Of a DNA stretch of 64,000 bases, positions 1-8,291 are shown piece after piece. Below the pieces are notes generated by a model. That model did no database searches. It worked only from the letters and a program-made list of their open reading frames with translations, and was not told the DNA's origin. The stretch comes from Rouxiella aceris (lineage in GTDB: Bacteria > Pseudomonadota > Gammaproteobacteria > Enterobacterales > Enterobacteriaceae). The stretch lies in assembly GCF_012933545.1 (NCBI RefSeq), contig NZ_JAADJU010000005.1, positions 348,525-412,524 of the forward strand, in the 5' to 3' direction. Every line of letters starts with the position of its first letter. Positions within the stretch are counted from its first letter, which is position 1. Position numbers and translations under genes: made by a program.

Positions 1-1279
1 GGCGCAACAGCATTCGCTCAAGTCTGTGCGGGCGCTGGGGCTGACCGGGCAAATGCACGGCGCCGTTCTGCTGGATCGACAGCATCAGGTGTTGCGCCCG
101 GCGATTTTATGGAATGACGGGCGCAGTGCCCAAGCTTGTCAGCAACTGGAGCATAGCGTACCGGCATCACGGCAGATCACCGGTAACCTGATGATGCCGG
201 GGTTTACTGCGCCTAAACTGCTGTGGGTCAAGGAGCACGAGCCGGAAATTTTCCGTCAAACCGCACGGGTGTTGCTGCCGAAGGATTATCTGCGTTGGCG
301 CATGACCGGGGATTTTGCTAGCGATATGTCAGATGCCGCCGGCACCATGTGGCTGGATGTCGGCAAACGCGACTGGAGCGATACACTGCTTGCCGCCTGT
401 GGCCTGTCGCGGGATCATATGCCGGCGCTGTTTGAAGGTAATCAGGTCACTGGCACGGTGCGCAGCGAGCTGTCACAACGCTGGGGACTGCCAGTCAATC
501 TGCCGGTGGTGGCGGGTGGAGGCGATAATGCTGCCGGTGCCATTGGCGCAGGGATCTGGCGTGAGGGGCAGGCGATGTTATCGCTGGGGACTTCCGGCGT
601 TTACTTCGCGGTAAGTAACGGGTTTTTAAGTAACCCCGAACAGGCGGTGCACAGCTTCTGTCACGCTCTGCCTGGTACCTGGCATTTGATGTCGGTGATG
701 CTCAGTGCGGCATCCTGCCTTGACTGGGCGGCACGGTTGACCGGACAGCCTTCCGTCCCGGCCTTGCTGGTGCTGGCCGAAAGCGTACAGATCAGTGAAC
801 GTTCGCCCTGTTTTTTACCTTATCTTTCCGGTGAGCGGACACCGCATAATGACCCTTATGCTACCGGCCTGTTCTGGGGCTTTACTCATCAACATGGTCC
901 GGCAGATTTGGCAATGGCGGTACTGGAAGGGGTGAGCCTCGGGTTGGCCGAGGGCATGTCGGTATTACATGCCACCGGCATTAAGCCCACATCGGTCACC
1001 CTGATCGGCGGCGGGGCAAAAAGTCACTTCTGGCGGCAGTTATTGGCGGATATCAGCGGTATGGTTATTGATTACCGTAGCGGTGGCGATGTGGGACCGG
1101 CACTGGGCGCGGCGCGACTGGCCAGACTCAGTTGTTATCCCGGTGTTTCTCCCGGTGATCTATTGCCGGAACTGCCGCTGGAGTCCAGCTATAGTCCACG
1201 GCCAGAACGCTATGATTTTTACCAGCAACGACAAGCGCGTTTCCGCCAGCTTTATCAACAAACTGCGGCGATCAAATAG
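1..1279 (+). CDS. xylB: Xylulokinase, 5' end outside the window
   Basis: FGGY-family sugar kinase that phosphorylates D-xylulose to xylulose 5-phosphate, the last step before the pentose phosphate pathway. About 425 residues are visible against about 484 in E. coli, so roughly 60 N-terminal residues lie upstream; the frame is open to the window edge (first full codon at base 2). The GQMHG substrate-loop motif, the VVAGGGDNAAGAIGAG segment carrying the catalytic Asp, and SLGTSG of the ATP-binding half are all present, and the C-terminus is intact. xylR follows on the same strand after 240 bp, so xylA presumably precedes it. Assignment is firm. Confidence 0.95.
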   Translation, partial: AQQHSLKSVRALGLTGQMHGAVLLDRQHQVLRPAILWNDGRSAQACQQLEHSVPASRQITGNLMMPGFTAPKLLWVKEHEPEIFRQTARVLLPKDYLRWRMTGDFASDMSDAAGTMWLDVGKRDWSDTLLAACGLSRDHMPALFEGNQVTGTVRSELSQRWGLPVNLPVVAGGGDNAAGAIGAGIWREGQAMLSLGTSGVYFAVSNGFLSNPEQAVHSFCHALPGTWHLMSVMLSAASCLDWAARLTGQPSVPALLVLAESVQISERSPCFLPYLSGERTPHNDPYATGLFWGFTHQHGPADLAMAVLEGVSLGLAEGMSVLHATGIKPTSVTLIGGGAKSHFWRQLLADISGMVIDYRSGGDVGPALGAARLARLSCYPGVSPGDLLPELPLESSYSPRPERYDFYQQRQARFRQLYQQTAAIK

Positions 1280-1519
1280 TCCGGCCTGACTCAGGGCGTG
1301 GTTAACACGCCTTTACCATCCAGCCCTTCCTCGCGAAGGGCAAACCACGTTGTCTGATATTATCTCCTTCTTTTCAATACGCTGCCCATTAACTTCGTGT
1401 CGTTAAAGCTAAATTTATCTGTCGATCACAGTTCCGAGCTGAATAAGTGGCGGTCTGCCGTCTGGTGATGCTACAGGTTACAGCGCCGGATGACGGCTAT
1501 CCGGGAAAAGGAAAACATC

Positions 1520-2719
1520 ATGCTCAAAAGTCATTACCACTCCAGCGTTCAGGCGAGGATCTCTTTGCTGTTTAATGCCAATAAGGCTTATGACCGGCAG
1601 ATAATTGAAGGCATAGGGGAATTTTTCCATGCCTCGCAGTGCGACTGGGACATTTATATTGAAGAAGACTTTAGTGCCCGCCATTTTAACAACAATATCC
1701 TTTCCAGCAGCGGGATTATTGCCGATTTTGACGACGAAGAGATGGCGCGACAGCTTAGCCAGATTGCAGTTCCGGTGGTCGGCGTGGGCGGTTCTTACAG
1801 CGATCGACAAAATTATCCTCCGGTGCCTTATGTCGCCACCGATAACCAGGCGCTGGTGGCGGCGGCACTGGATCATCTTATTGAGAAAGGTATTGAGCAT
1901 TTTGCCTTTTATGGCCTGACGGCCGATGCGGGGAAACGCTGGGCGCAGGAGCGTGCTTCGGCCTTTGTTCGCCTGACCACGGACATGTCTTATCCCGGGC
2001 TCGTATATGAGGGAATGGTCACCGACAGTCATACCTGGGAGAGTGCCCAACTGAAATTGGCCGAGTGGTTGAAAACCCTGCCACCCCAAACCGGTATTAT
2101 TGCGGTCACCGACGCTCGCGCTCGTCATATCCTGCAAACCTGCGAATATAACGGTATTGCCGTCCCGGAAAGCCTGTGCGTGATTGGCATTGATAATGAA
2201 GAACTGACCGGCTATCTGTCGCGAATTTCGCTCTCCTCAGTGATGCAGGGCACCCGCAAGATGGGATTTGAGGCGGCAAAACTGTTGGATGCGCTGCTCT
2301 CCGAAAGGCGGATCTCTGCTGACCCGGTGATTATTCCGCCGGAAAGTGTCATCGCCCGGCAGTCCACCGATTACCGTTCGATTGTTGACACTATGGTGGT
2401 CAGGGCGATGTGGTTTATCCGTAAAAACGCCTGTCGCGGTATTACCGTTGAACATGTGCTGGAAGCCATTGGTACCTCACGTTCCAATCTCGACAAAAAA
2501 TTTATCACCGAGATGGATATGAGCATTCATAAAGTGATCCAGGTGGAAAAACTGGCGAGAGCAAAAGAGCTGCTTAAAACGACAACGCTACCAGTTGCCG
2601 AAATCAGCCGATTATGCGGCTACAACACACCGCAATATTTTTGTGCCACCTTCCAGCATGAATTGGCCATGACCCCGGTGCAGTATCGCAGTAGCCAGGG
2701 TAGTGTTCAGCGGCAATAA
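1520..2719 (+). CDS. xylR: Xylose operon transcriptional activator XylR
   Basis: AraC-family activator of xylose genes: an N-terminal periplasmic-binding-protein-like xylose sensor (about residues 10-275) and a C-terminal pair of helix-turn-helix motifs (about 295-390). The stretches LLFNANKAYDRQ, IADFDD, VVGVGGSY, AVTDARARHILQ and GIDNEEL match E. coli XylR closely. I chose ATG 1520 (399 aa, E. coli 392) because an AAAAGGA ribosome site lies 8 nt upstream; an in-frame ATG at 1490 lacks one. It follows xylB directly; no xylFGH transporter is seen between them, unlike E. coli. Confidence 0.93.
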   Translation: MLKSHYHSSVQARISLLFNANKAYDRQIIEGIGEFFHASQCDWDIYIEEDFSARHFNNNILSSSGIIADFDDEEMARQLSQIAVPVVGVGGSYSDRQNYPPVPYVATDNQALVAAALDHLIEKGIEHFAFYGLTADAGKRWAQERASAFVRLTTDMSYPGLVYEGMVTDSHTWESAQLKLAEWLKTLPPQTGIIAVTDARARHILQTCEYNGIAVPESLCVIGIDNEELTGYLSRISLSSVMQGTRKMGFEAAKLLDALLSERRISADPVIIPPESVIARQSTDYRSIVDTMVVRAMWFIRKNACRGITVEHVLEAIGTSRSNLDKKFITEMDMSIHKVIQVEKLARAKELLKTTTLPVAEISRLCGYNTPQYFCATFQHELAMTPVQYRSSQGSVQRQ

Positions 2720-2723
2720 AGGG

Positions 2724-2749
2724 CAGGGGGCCGTTAAGCTAGCCCCCTG
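2724..2749 (+). terminator. Hairpin after xylR
   Basis: Perfect 8-bp stem CAGGGGGC/GCCCCCTG with a 10-nt loop, starting 5 bp after the xylR stop. No T-run follows, so it is a weak or Rho-assisted terminator, or an mRNA-stabilising hairpin. Confidence 0.5.
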
Positions 2750-2909
2750 TGTATCTGCCGTTCTGATATCGCGTTCCTGCCATTGCCGAGGGAGAGCAGC
2801 GGCTTTTAATTTCCGTTATCCACCGAAATAGTGGAATACGTCTCCAGCTTCCCGATAAAGGGAAATGCATCTCTGTTGTTGTCCCGGCACACTCACATTA
2901 TCGCTTTAC

Positions 2910-2932
2910 AGCTATATAGCTTGTGAGCTATA
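2910..2932 (+). promoter_or_regulatory. Candidate HigA operator
   Basis: A perfect 12-bp palindrome AGCTATATAGCT (2910-2921) is followed by a second half-site AGCTATA (2926-2932), in an AT-rich stretch 17-39 bp before the toxin start. The place and form fit autoregulation by the antitoxin of a type II toxin-antitoxin pair; this is inference from position and symmetry. Confidence 0.45.
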
Positions 2933-2948
2933 TTAATGGGGAGGTCCT

Positions 2949-3302
2949 GTGTGGAAAATTGAGACAACAGATAGATTTGATAACTGGTTTATTTCGCTTA
3001 ATGATACCGACCGTGCCTGTGTGCTTGCTGCCTTAATTGTCTTGCGGGAGAGGGGGCCTGGGTTATCCAGACCTTATGCCGATACCCTCAAAGGCTGTCG
3101 TTATAGCAATATGAAAGAACTGCGCATACAGAGTCGTGGCGAGCCCATCAGGGCATTTTTTGCCTTCGATCCTTACCGTACCGGCATTGTGCTATGTGCA
3201 GGTAATAAAGCCGGCAATGAAAAACGTTTTTATAACGAGATGATCCCGCTGGCCGAGCGCGAGTTTAGCAACTGGCTGAACAATACAGAAAAGAAGGAGT
3301 AA
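2949..3302 (+). CDS. RelE/HigB-type toxin (Gp49-like family)
   Basis: 117-residue protein of the phage Gp49-like/HigB branch of the RelE superfamily; such toxins cleave mRNA on the ribosome. Visible family features are the N-terminal FDNWFISL helix, GPGLSRPYADTLKG, KELRI, PIRAFFAFDP and the C-terminal AGNKAGNEKRFYNEMIPLAEREF. The start is GTG with a strong GGGGAGG site 4 nt upstream. The toxin gene comes first and the antitoxin starts 4 bp after its stop, the usual higBA order. Family assignment is strong; activity is not shown by the sequence. Confidence 0.85.
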   Translation: MWKIETTDRFDNWFISLNDTDRACVLAALIVLRERGPGLSRPYADTLKGCRYSNMKELRIQSRGEPIRAFFAFDPYRTGIVLCAGNKAGNEKRFYNEMIPLAEREFSNWLNNTEKKE

Positions 3303-3306
3303 CGTT

Positions 3307-3609
3307 ATGGGCAGAACGCTGGAACAGCTTCTTGCAGATGAAAAACCGGCAGTGGTCGCCGATGCTCAGGCGATGGCTACCAATATCCTGCTTGATATCA
3401 ACCTTGCCGAATTGCGCGAGAAGGTACAGAAAACGCAGGTAGAGATGGCGCAGGCGCTGGGTATCAAACAACCCACCGTGGCCGGAATGGAAAAACCGGG
3501 CCGCGATCTGAAGCTTTCCACCCTGAAACGCTACATTGACGCTGCGGGTGGCAAACTGCGCCTGGATATTGAACTCCCGGATGGCTCGCACTACGTATTT
3601 GCACTGTAA
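3307..3609 (+). CDS. HigA/XRE-family antitoxin
   Basis: 100-residue partner of the preceding toxin. Residues about 38-85 form an XRE helix-turn-helix (ELREKVQKTQVEMAQALGIKQPTVAGME), followed by a short C-terminal strand region (GGKLRLDIELPDG) seen in HigA-like proteins paired with Gp49-type toxins. It should neutralise the toxin and repress the shared promoter, with the palindrome at 2910-2932 as the likely site. An AAGGAG site sits just ahead of ATG 3307. Small mobile modules of this kind are often acquired horizontally, and the AT-rich sequence downstream fits that. Confidence 0.85.
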   Translation: MGRTLEQLLADEKPAVVADAQAMATNILLDINLAELREKVQKTQVEMAQALGIKQPTVAGMEKPGRDLKLSTLKRYIDAAGGKLRLDIELPDGSHYVFAL

Positions 3610-3762
3610 GCAACGGCGTGCGCAAAGTGAGGTGTTTGCACTTGCTATCGCAGCGAATAAGCAGTAATCATCATTTATGGTTGCTTATAATGCAAACGAG
3701 GTTTCACAAACTCAAATTACGTACAGAGCGTGGTTTTTATGTGTCTTAGTGCCAATGTTGAT

Positions 3763-4071
3763 TTAACGAAATGAGAAAGCTATCGCTTTTACAATAATTA
3801 TTTTATCCATTCCTCGCCATTTTAAAATACCCTCAGTTATTGTTTTTAGCTCACTAAAATAAGGCGATTTTTTATTACTTTGCTCATATTGTTCGCCTTT
3901 TAATTTAATATCCTCTTGGATCCAGCTAATACGTGAGTCAAAAAACTCATCAGCTGTCAAATTATAGTGCTGAGTCCATACCAGATAAACCCACCCTTCA
4001 AGTTGATGTCCAAAAACAATTTTTTCGGGTGGCCCCTCCTCAAACGCAAGCCGTTCATCAAATCGTCTCAA
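3763..4071 (-). CDS. Hypothetical protein or gene remnant
   Basis: An AT-rich 102-codon frame 21 bp downstream of the YagU-family gene on the same strand. I do not recognise the family. The product is mostly charged and helical (EGWVYLVWTQHYNL, then WIQEDIKLKGEQYEQSNKKS). The only start that gives the full length is TTG 4071, with no good ribosome site and a stop codon three codons upstream. It could be translated by coupling to the upstream gene, or be the C-terminal part of a gene that lost its N-terminus. The composition is protein-like, so I keep it with low confidence. Confidence 0.35.
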   Translation of the reverse strand: MRRFDERLAFEEGPPEKIVFGHQLEGWVYLVWTQHYNLTADEFFDSRISWIQEDIKLKGEQYEQSNKKSPYFSELKTITEGILKWRGMDKIIIVKAIAFSFR

Positions 4072-4092
4072 AGGGTGTTAAGAGCCCTAATG

Positions 4093-4614
4093 TCAGGCTT
4101 CAACCTCATGTGTTATACGATTGCGCAAATCTCTTCTTGCCAGTTCGGCAACCCAGAAGCAGAACATATGCCCGGTAATTTCAGAAAAGTGTTCAGCCAG
4201 TGGTTGATTCCAGGGAGCTGGTACCGTGCCGAAAAGCGGTAAAATAACCACGTGAAAGATAAACCAGATAAATAAGCCGTATAAGCTACCCTGCCAAAGG
4301 GTAATACCCTTTTTAAACTCGGCGATAATGCAATAGAGCATGGTGAAGGTAATAGAAAAACCGAAATGCATAATCAGGCTGTAGGTAGGGCGGGGATTAT
4401 CGTTATAACGGTATGTTGAGTGGGTAAAGTCAAAAGAAAAGCCTAACTGCTGAAGGATTTCCTGTGGTGGGTTTGTCAGATCTCGCAAAGGCGTTCTGGG
4501 TGGAAAGGGGATTTCCCAGCCAAATTTTGTAATAGCGCAAACGATACTCGCCAAAATACCAAGCAAAATGGCTAACAGAATTTTTTCTTTGGTCGTTGTT
4601 GATTGAAATGACAT
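4093..4614 (-). CDS. YagU-family inner membrane protein (DUF1440)
   Basis: 173-residue membrane protein of the YagU family. Matches include the N-terminal hydrophobic segment followed by FGWEIPFPPRTP, the central membrane span with CIIAE, LWQG, the PLFGTVP segment and the C-terminal FWVAELARRDLRNRITHE, nearly identical to E. coli YagU. At least three membrane spans are visible. YagU has been linked to acid resistance in E. coli, but the molecular role is unknown. It is shorter than E. coli YagU (about 204 aa), mainly in the region after the PFPPRTP motif. Confidence 0.8.
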   Translation of the reverse strand: MSFQSTTTKEKILLAILLGILASIVCAITKFGWEIPFPPRTPLRDLTNPPQEILQQLGFSFDFTHSTYRYNDNPRPTYSLIMHFGFSITFTMLYCIIAEFKKGITLWQGSLYGLFIWFIFHVVILPLFGTVPAPWNQPLAEHFSEITGHMFCFWVAELARRDLRNRITHEVEA

Positions 4615-5192
4615 TTGTGTGACCTCAAGTGATTACCGCCGTTATTTTCTAAGGGCAAGTATCCCCCTGAGCGCCTAAGGAAGTGTGATCTGGATCAATG
4701 ATGATGGGTGAAAAAAGGCAATTTTGTTACTGGACTATGGAGATTTTTTCTGTACAAAGCAGTGGGGTAAGCCCTGCGTTGCAGGGTGCCATTTACGTGT
4801 TCCGGGGACATACTGGATAGCGGCGATCCCCCTGTTTTTGTTTATTTATCCGATGTTGGCAACCATCTGCTGGCACCGGCTATGGCGATGAGACTGGTTT
4901 TTACCGATACCAATAATGCCGCTCAAAAAGTGACGATGAAATTTACTTCTGCAAAAAACCAGAGGAAGCCATCTAAGGAGTTACCTCGTTACGATCCGGC
5001 CTTGGTTTCTTTTAAACAGATTAAAGAACTGGGGCGGACGCCATATATTAATTCGGGATAATTAGTAAAAGTGCACTTAACATAAATTTCAAATTTAAAT
5101 TAATTTAATTAACGTCGGCGCAACTTTTGCCGATAACCTTGACTTACCGCCCGCATCTATCCTGGAGAGGGCATTGGGTTTCAGGGAGCCAT
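4615..5192. other. Intergenic region, no supported gene
   Basis: 578 bp between the divergent YagU-family gene and the chemoreceptor. It holds a small perfect hairpin (CCCTGC-GTT-GCAGGG, 4772-4786) and an AT-rich tract at 5068-5112 that may contain the chemoreceptor promoter. A 91-codon frame at 4786-5061 has no ribosome site or recognisable motif and is not called; it may be eroded sequence. Confidence 0.5.
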
Positions 5193-6848
5193 ATGAACAT
5201 TACAAAGCGCCTTTTACTGACGTTTTCACTGCTTTCTAGTGCACTCATTGCGCTGGGTGTCATTTCAATCGTGTTGATTATGGGATTTCAATCTCGTTTT
5301 GAATATGTCCAGGAGAACTCTGTTCCTTCAATAAAAGACATCAGTAAGCAGATAGAACAAAGCGAACAGCTTTTGCTCACATTGTATAGACACCAGGGGC
5401 TGGCGGATAATAGTAAGATGCCTGAACTGGAAAACCTTATCCAGCAACGAATTGCCGGGCTCAAATCAATTACCGATTATTATCTGGCAAATGAGATATC
5501 CAATGCCGAAGATGAAAGACTCACCCGCGCAGCCTATGACAATATTCGTAAAATAGAGGGTATGCTGCCTGCTTTTCTGACTGCTTCTCGTGCGCATCAG
5601 GATGAGATCAGTCTTGCGCTACTCAACGGAGATAAGGGGGTCGGCAATGCTATTGGGCTACTCGTGGCGGATTTCCATAAACAACTAGACCTGAATGTTG
5701 ATCTTGGTGTTGGCCTGCGGGCAACCAACCGCAGCATCTTTAACACCACCATCTGGGGAATGGCGATCGGAGTGAGTGCAACTATTCTGCTGTTGGGTAT
5801 TCTGGCCATCGCCACCATCCGACGCGTACGCAGAAGTTTGCTGGCTATCGGGGATATTATGAATATCGCCAGTGACCGACTTGACCTTACGGTCATCGCC
5901 GATGCTAGTCGCGCTGATGAAGTGGGTAATATGGCGCGGGCTTTCAACAGCCTGATGCAACGCGTATCGGAAGCCTTGCGTTCTGTCAGTGCAGCTTCTC
6001 AGTCGGTCAGTAGTGCTTCGTCACAGATTGCCGCCGGTAATGAAGATCTCTCTTCCCGAACCGAGCAACAGGCTGCCTCTCTGGAGCAAACCGCCGCCAG
6101 TATGACCGAACTCAGTGAGACGGTACGACATACCGCAGACAACACGCGACAAGCGAGCCTGTTGGCCGAAAGCATGAATAAGCTATCCGCCAAGAGTGCA
6201 GTATCGCTTGAGACAATGTTGGGGACAATGGGGGATATCCGCAGTAGTTCTCGCAAGGTGACTGAAATTATCACTTTGATTGAAGGTATTGCCTTTCAGA
6301 CCAATATCCTGGCTTTAAACGCCGCGGTGGAAGCCGCACGAGCCGGTGAACATGGCAGGGGATTTGCCGTGGTTGCGGGCGAGGTGAGGAATCTTTCGCA
6401 ACGTTCCACAGTGGCTGCGCGCGAGATTAAGCAGTTGCTTGATGTCTCTGCCAGTCTGGTCGAAGCCGGCGCAAACCAGGCGGGTGATGTTAGCGAAAAT
6501 ATGACCGATATGGGGACTATCATTAAGCAAGTGACTGACCTGGTGAATGAGATTGCCTCTGCGGCCAAAGAGCAGAGCCAGGGGATCGATCAGGTTCATC
6601 TTGCTGTTAATCAGATGGATGATGTGACCCAACAGAACGCCGCGTTGGTACAAGAAGCGTCGGCTGCATCCCGCTCACTGCAGGAACAGGCCAACGAACT
6701 GTCCCGTTTGGTGGCTGAATTTAAAGTCAAACAGGAAACGGGAGAGCGGCAAATGTTGGTAAAAGCGGCACCTCAACTTGCTGCCAATCCGCGTGCTGAA
6801 CAGAAAAAATTAGCTGTTGCAGATGAAAATAACTGGCAAAAATTTTAA
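5193..6848 (+). CDS. Methyl-accepting chemotaxis protein (Tsr/Tar type)
   Basis: 551-residue inner-membrane chemoreceptor. Order: membrane span at about 8-32, a periplasmic four-helix sensor to about 185, a second span at about 187-210, a HAMP linker, then the cytoplasmic signalling hairpin with its highly conserved tip ([19 protein letters not shown], then [12 protein letters not shown]). The C-terminus ends NWQKF, a variant of the NWETF pentapeptide that tethers CheR and CheB. The start is set at ATG 5193, with AGGGAG 5 nt upstream; the longer frame from 5127 has no membrane logic. The ligand cannot be told from the sequence. Confidence 0.93.
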   Translation: MNITKRLLLTFSLLSSALIALGVISIVLIMGFQSRFEYVQENSVPSIKDISKQIEQSEQLLLTLYRHQGLADNSKMPELENLIQQRIAGLKSITDYYLANEISNAEDERLTRAAYDNIRKIEGMLPAFLTASRAHQDEISLALLNGDKGVGNAIGLLVADFHKQLDLNVDLGVGLRATNRSIFNTTIWGMAIGVSATILLLGILAIATIRRVRRSLLAIGDIMNIASDRLDLTVIADASRADEVGNMARAFNSLMQRVSEALRSVSAASQSVSSASSQIAAGNEDLSSRTEQQAASLEQTAASMTELSETVRHTADNTRQASLLAESMNKLSAKSAVSLETMLGTMGDIRSSSRKVTEIITLIEGIAFQTNILALNAAVEAARAGEHGRGFAVVAGEVRNLSQRSTVAAREIKQLLDVSASLVEAGANQAGDVSENMTDMGTIIKQVTDLVNEIASAAKEQSQGIDQVHLAVNQMDDVTQQNAALVQEASAASRSLQEQANELSRLVAEFKVKQETGERQMLVKAAPQLAANPRAEQKKLAVADENNWQKF

Positions 6849-6908
6849 GAAGGTTGATGCAGTCATAGAACGACTAATACTATCCCGATATTTGCAGGAT
6901 ATACAATA

Positions 6909-7202
6909 ATGACGACTGAGCATCTGGAAAAGCATAAGGCATTGTTGGAAAACTTCGAGCAGATGGTTGAGTTACTGAACCAGCTCACTGTCGGGAAGTA
7001 TAACTCGCTGGAACTCTATATTAATAACTGCCACCATTTCCGGGCTCGTATACTGGAAGTTCAAGAGTTATTGGTTGATGAGTCTTTTGAACAATATCTG
7101 ATGAAAAATGATGTTGCGCTCTATTGCGGGATATACAGTATGAGTATGGCCATCGCAATGTTGGCCAATATGCTGGAAAATCTAAAAAATTTCGCATCCT
7201 GA
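6909..7202 (+). CDS. Small hypothetical helical protein
   Basis: 97-residue protein starting 60 bp after the chemoreceptor stop. I do not recognise a family. It is predicted almost entirely helical, with no signal peptide; a mildly hydrophobic stretch YSMSMAIAMLANMLENL lies near the end. The ribosome site (GCAGGAT) is weak and the upstream spacer is long. A strong hairpin at 7221-7254 follows the stop, which supports a real transcription unit, perhaps shared with the chemoreceptor. Confidence 0.6.
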   Translation: MTTEHLEKHKALLENFEQMVELLNQLTVGKYNSLELYINNCHHFRARILEVQELLVDESFEQYLMKNDVALYCGIYSMSMAIAMLANMLENLKNFAS

Positions 7203-7220
7203 AGCGTGTATTTTCTTATT

Positions 7221-7254
7221 GCAAGCCCTGTTGCCCGCAGGCAACAGGGCTTGC
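7221..7254 (+). terminator. Terminator hairpin
   Basis: Perfect 15-bp stem GCAAGCCCTGTTGCC with loop CGCA, followed by ACTATCTGTTTTG. It lies 18 bp after the small ORF stop and likely ends the chemoreceptor transcript. Confidence 0.7.
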
Positions 7255-7391
7255 ACTATCTGTTTTGCTGCCGTTATAAAATACCAGCAGATTTGATAGA
7301 GCCAAGGTTACTGAGGCTCAGCGTGTCATTAATAAGTAAAGTTTCGACCAGAGAATGACATTTCCTGATTAGGCTAGCAAAAGGCAGAAGC

Positions 7392-8015
7392 ATGATACGA
7401 GCTATTTTGATATTGGCCTTCTTTAGCGGCACGGCGCTGGCTGCACCCTGTTGCGGGCCGATAATGCCGGCAGGGCAGCATCTAAGCCAGGTACTGGATG
7501 CTTCGAATGTCGAACACCTCTGGCTGGCGCGTGAGCATGTCAATTGGCAAACGGGGATGCGCGACCGTCCGATAGATACAGCAAATCATAGGCACGTCGC
7601 CACCCACTGTAGCGCTTTTATTGCCGCGATCGGCGAACGGTTGGGGGTTTATGTGTTACGCCCACCGCAACATGGACCAGTACTGCTGGCCAATGCGCAA
7701 AATAAGTGGTTGAGTTCCACTGAGGGGCAAGCGCAAGGCTGGCGGCACCTTGTCGATGCACGAAGCGCACAAAGCCTGGCCAATGAGGGAAAGTTAGTGC
7801 TGATCTCCTACGCCAACCCGGATCCGCACCGGCCCGGCCATATTGTGATCGTGCGTCCGTCAGAAAAGTCGTTGACAGATTTGGCCAATGACGGCCCGGA
7901 GATTATTCAGGCCGGAATGACCAACCATAACCACTGGCAGGCATCTTCTGCCTTTGCCTATCACCCTGGTTCCTGGCCCAATGGGGTGAGCTATTTTGTG
8001 CATGACGTGCAGTAA
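7392..8015 (+). CDS. Secreted NlpC/P60-like cysteine hydrolase, putative
   Basis: 207-residue exported protein with a clear signal peptide (IRAILILAFFSGTALA, cleavage near residue 18) followed by a Cys-Cys pair. A Cys in the THCSAFIAAIGERLGV segment and a His in RPGHIVIVRP are spaced and framed like the catalytic Cys and His of NlpC/P60 peptidases (DCSGF... and GHVGI), which cut peptide stems of peptidoglycan. The match is partial: the usual Asp-Cys is His-Cys here. It stands alone, with the ABC operon starting 276 bp downstream. Role in the periplasm or outside the cell is inference. Confidence 0.6.
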   Translation: MIRAILILAFFSGTALAAPCCGPIMPAGQHLSQVLDASNVEHLWLAREHVNWQTGMRDRPIDTANHRHVATHCSAFIAAIGERLGVYVLRPPQHGPVLLANAQNKWLSSTEGQAQGWRHLVDARSAQSLANEGKLVLISYANPDPHRPGHIVIVRPSEKSLTDLANDGPEIIQAGMTNHNHWQASSAFAYHPGSWPNGVSYFVHDVQ

Positions 8016-8291
8016 ATTGTGCACCGCCTTTCGCCGATAAGTTCTGATAATGCGCTGTAGGCACCATAATGGTGCGAGTTGTTTGTTTTTAGTGCTAATA
8101 CCCCATTATTTGTTGCCGATTCCTACCCGCCACCCTCTCCCGATCCCCGCGCAACCGCCAATATCCGTGACTTTGTTAAGTTGGCATCCTGTTTGCTAGG
8201 TTGTACATACAAGATAATACATGTCAGGACTGCAGAAAGCGCAAAGGCAGGTGCCCTGTAAAAAACTTTCCGTAATGTGGCTGGAAACGTA

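Noticed and set aside
4786..5061. 91-codon + strand frame before the chemoreceptor
   Set aside because: No ribosome site, no motif, and it begins inside a hairpin. It may be eroded sequence; nothing supports a gene.
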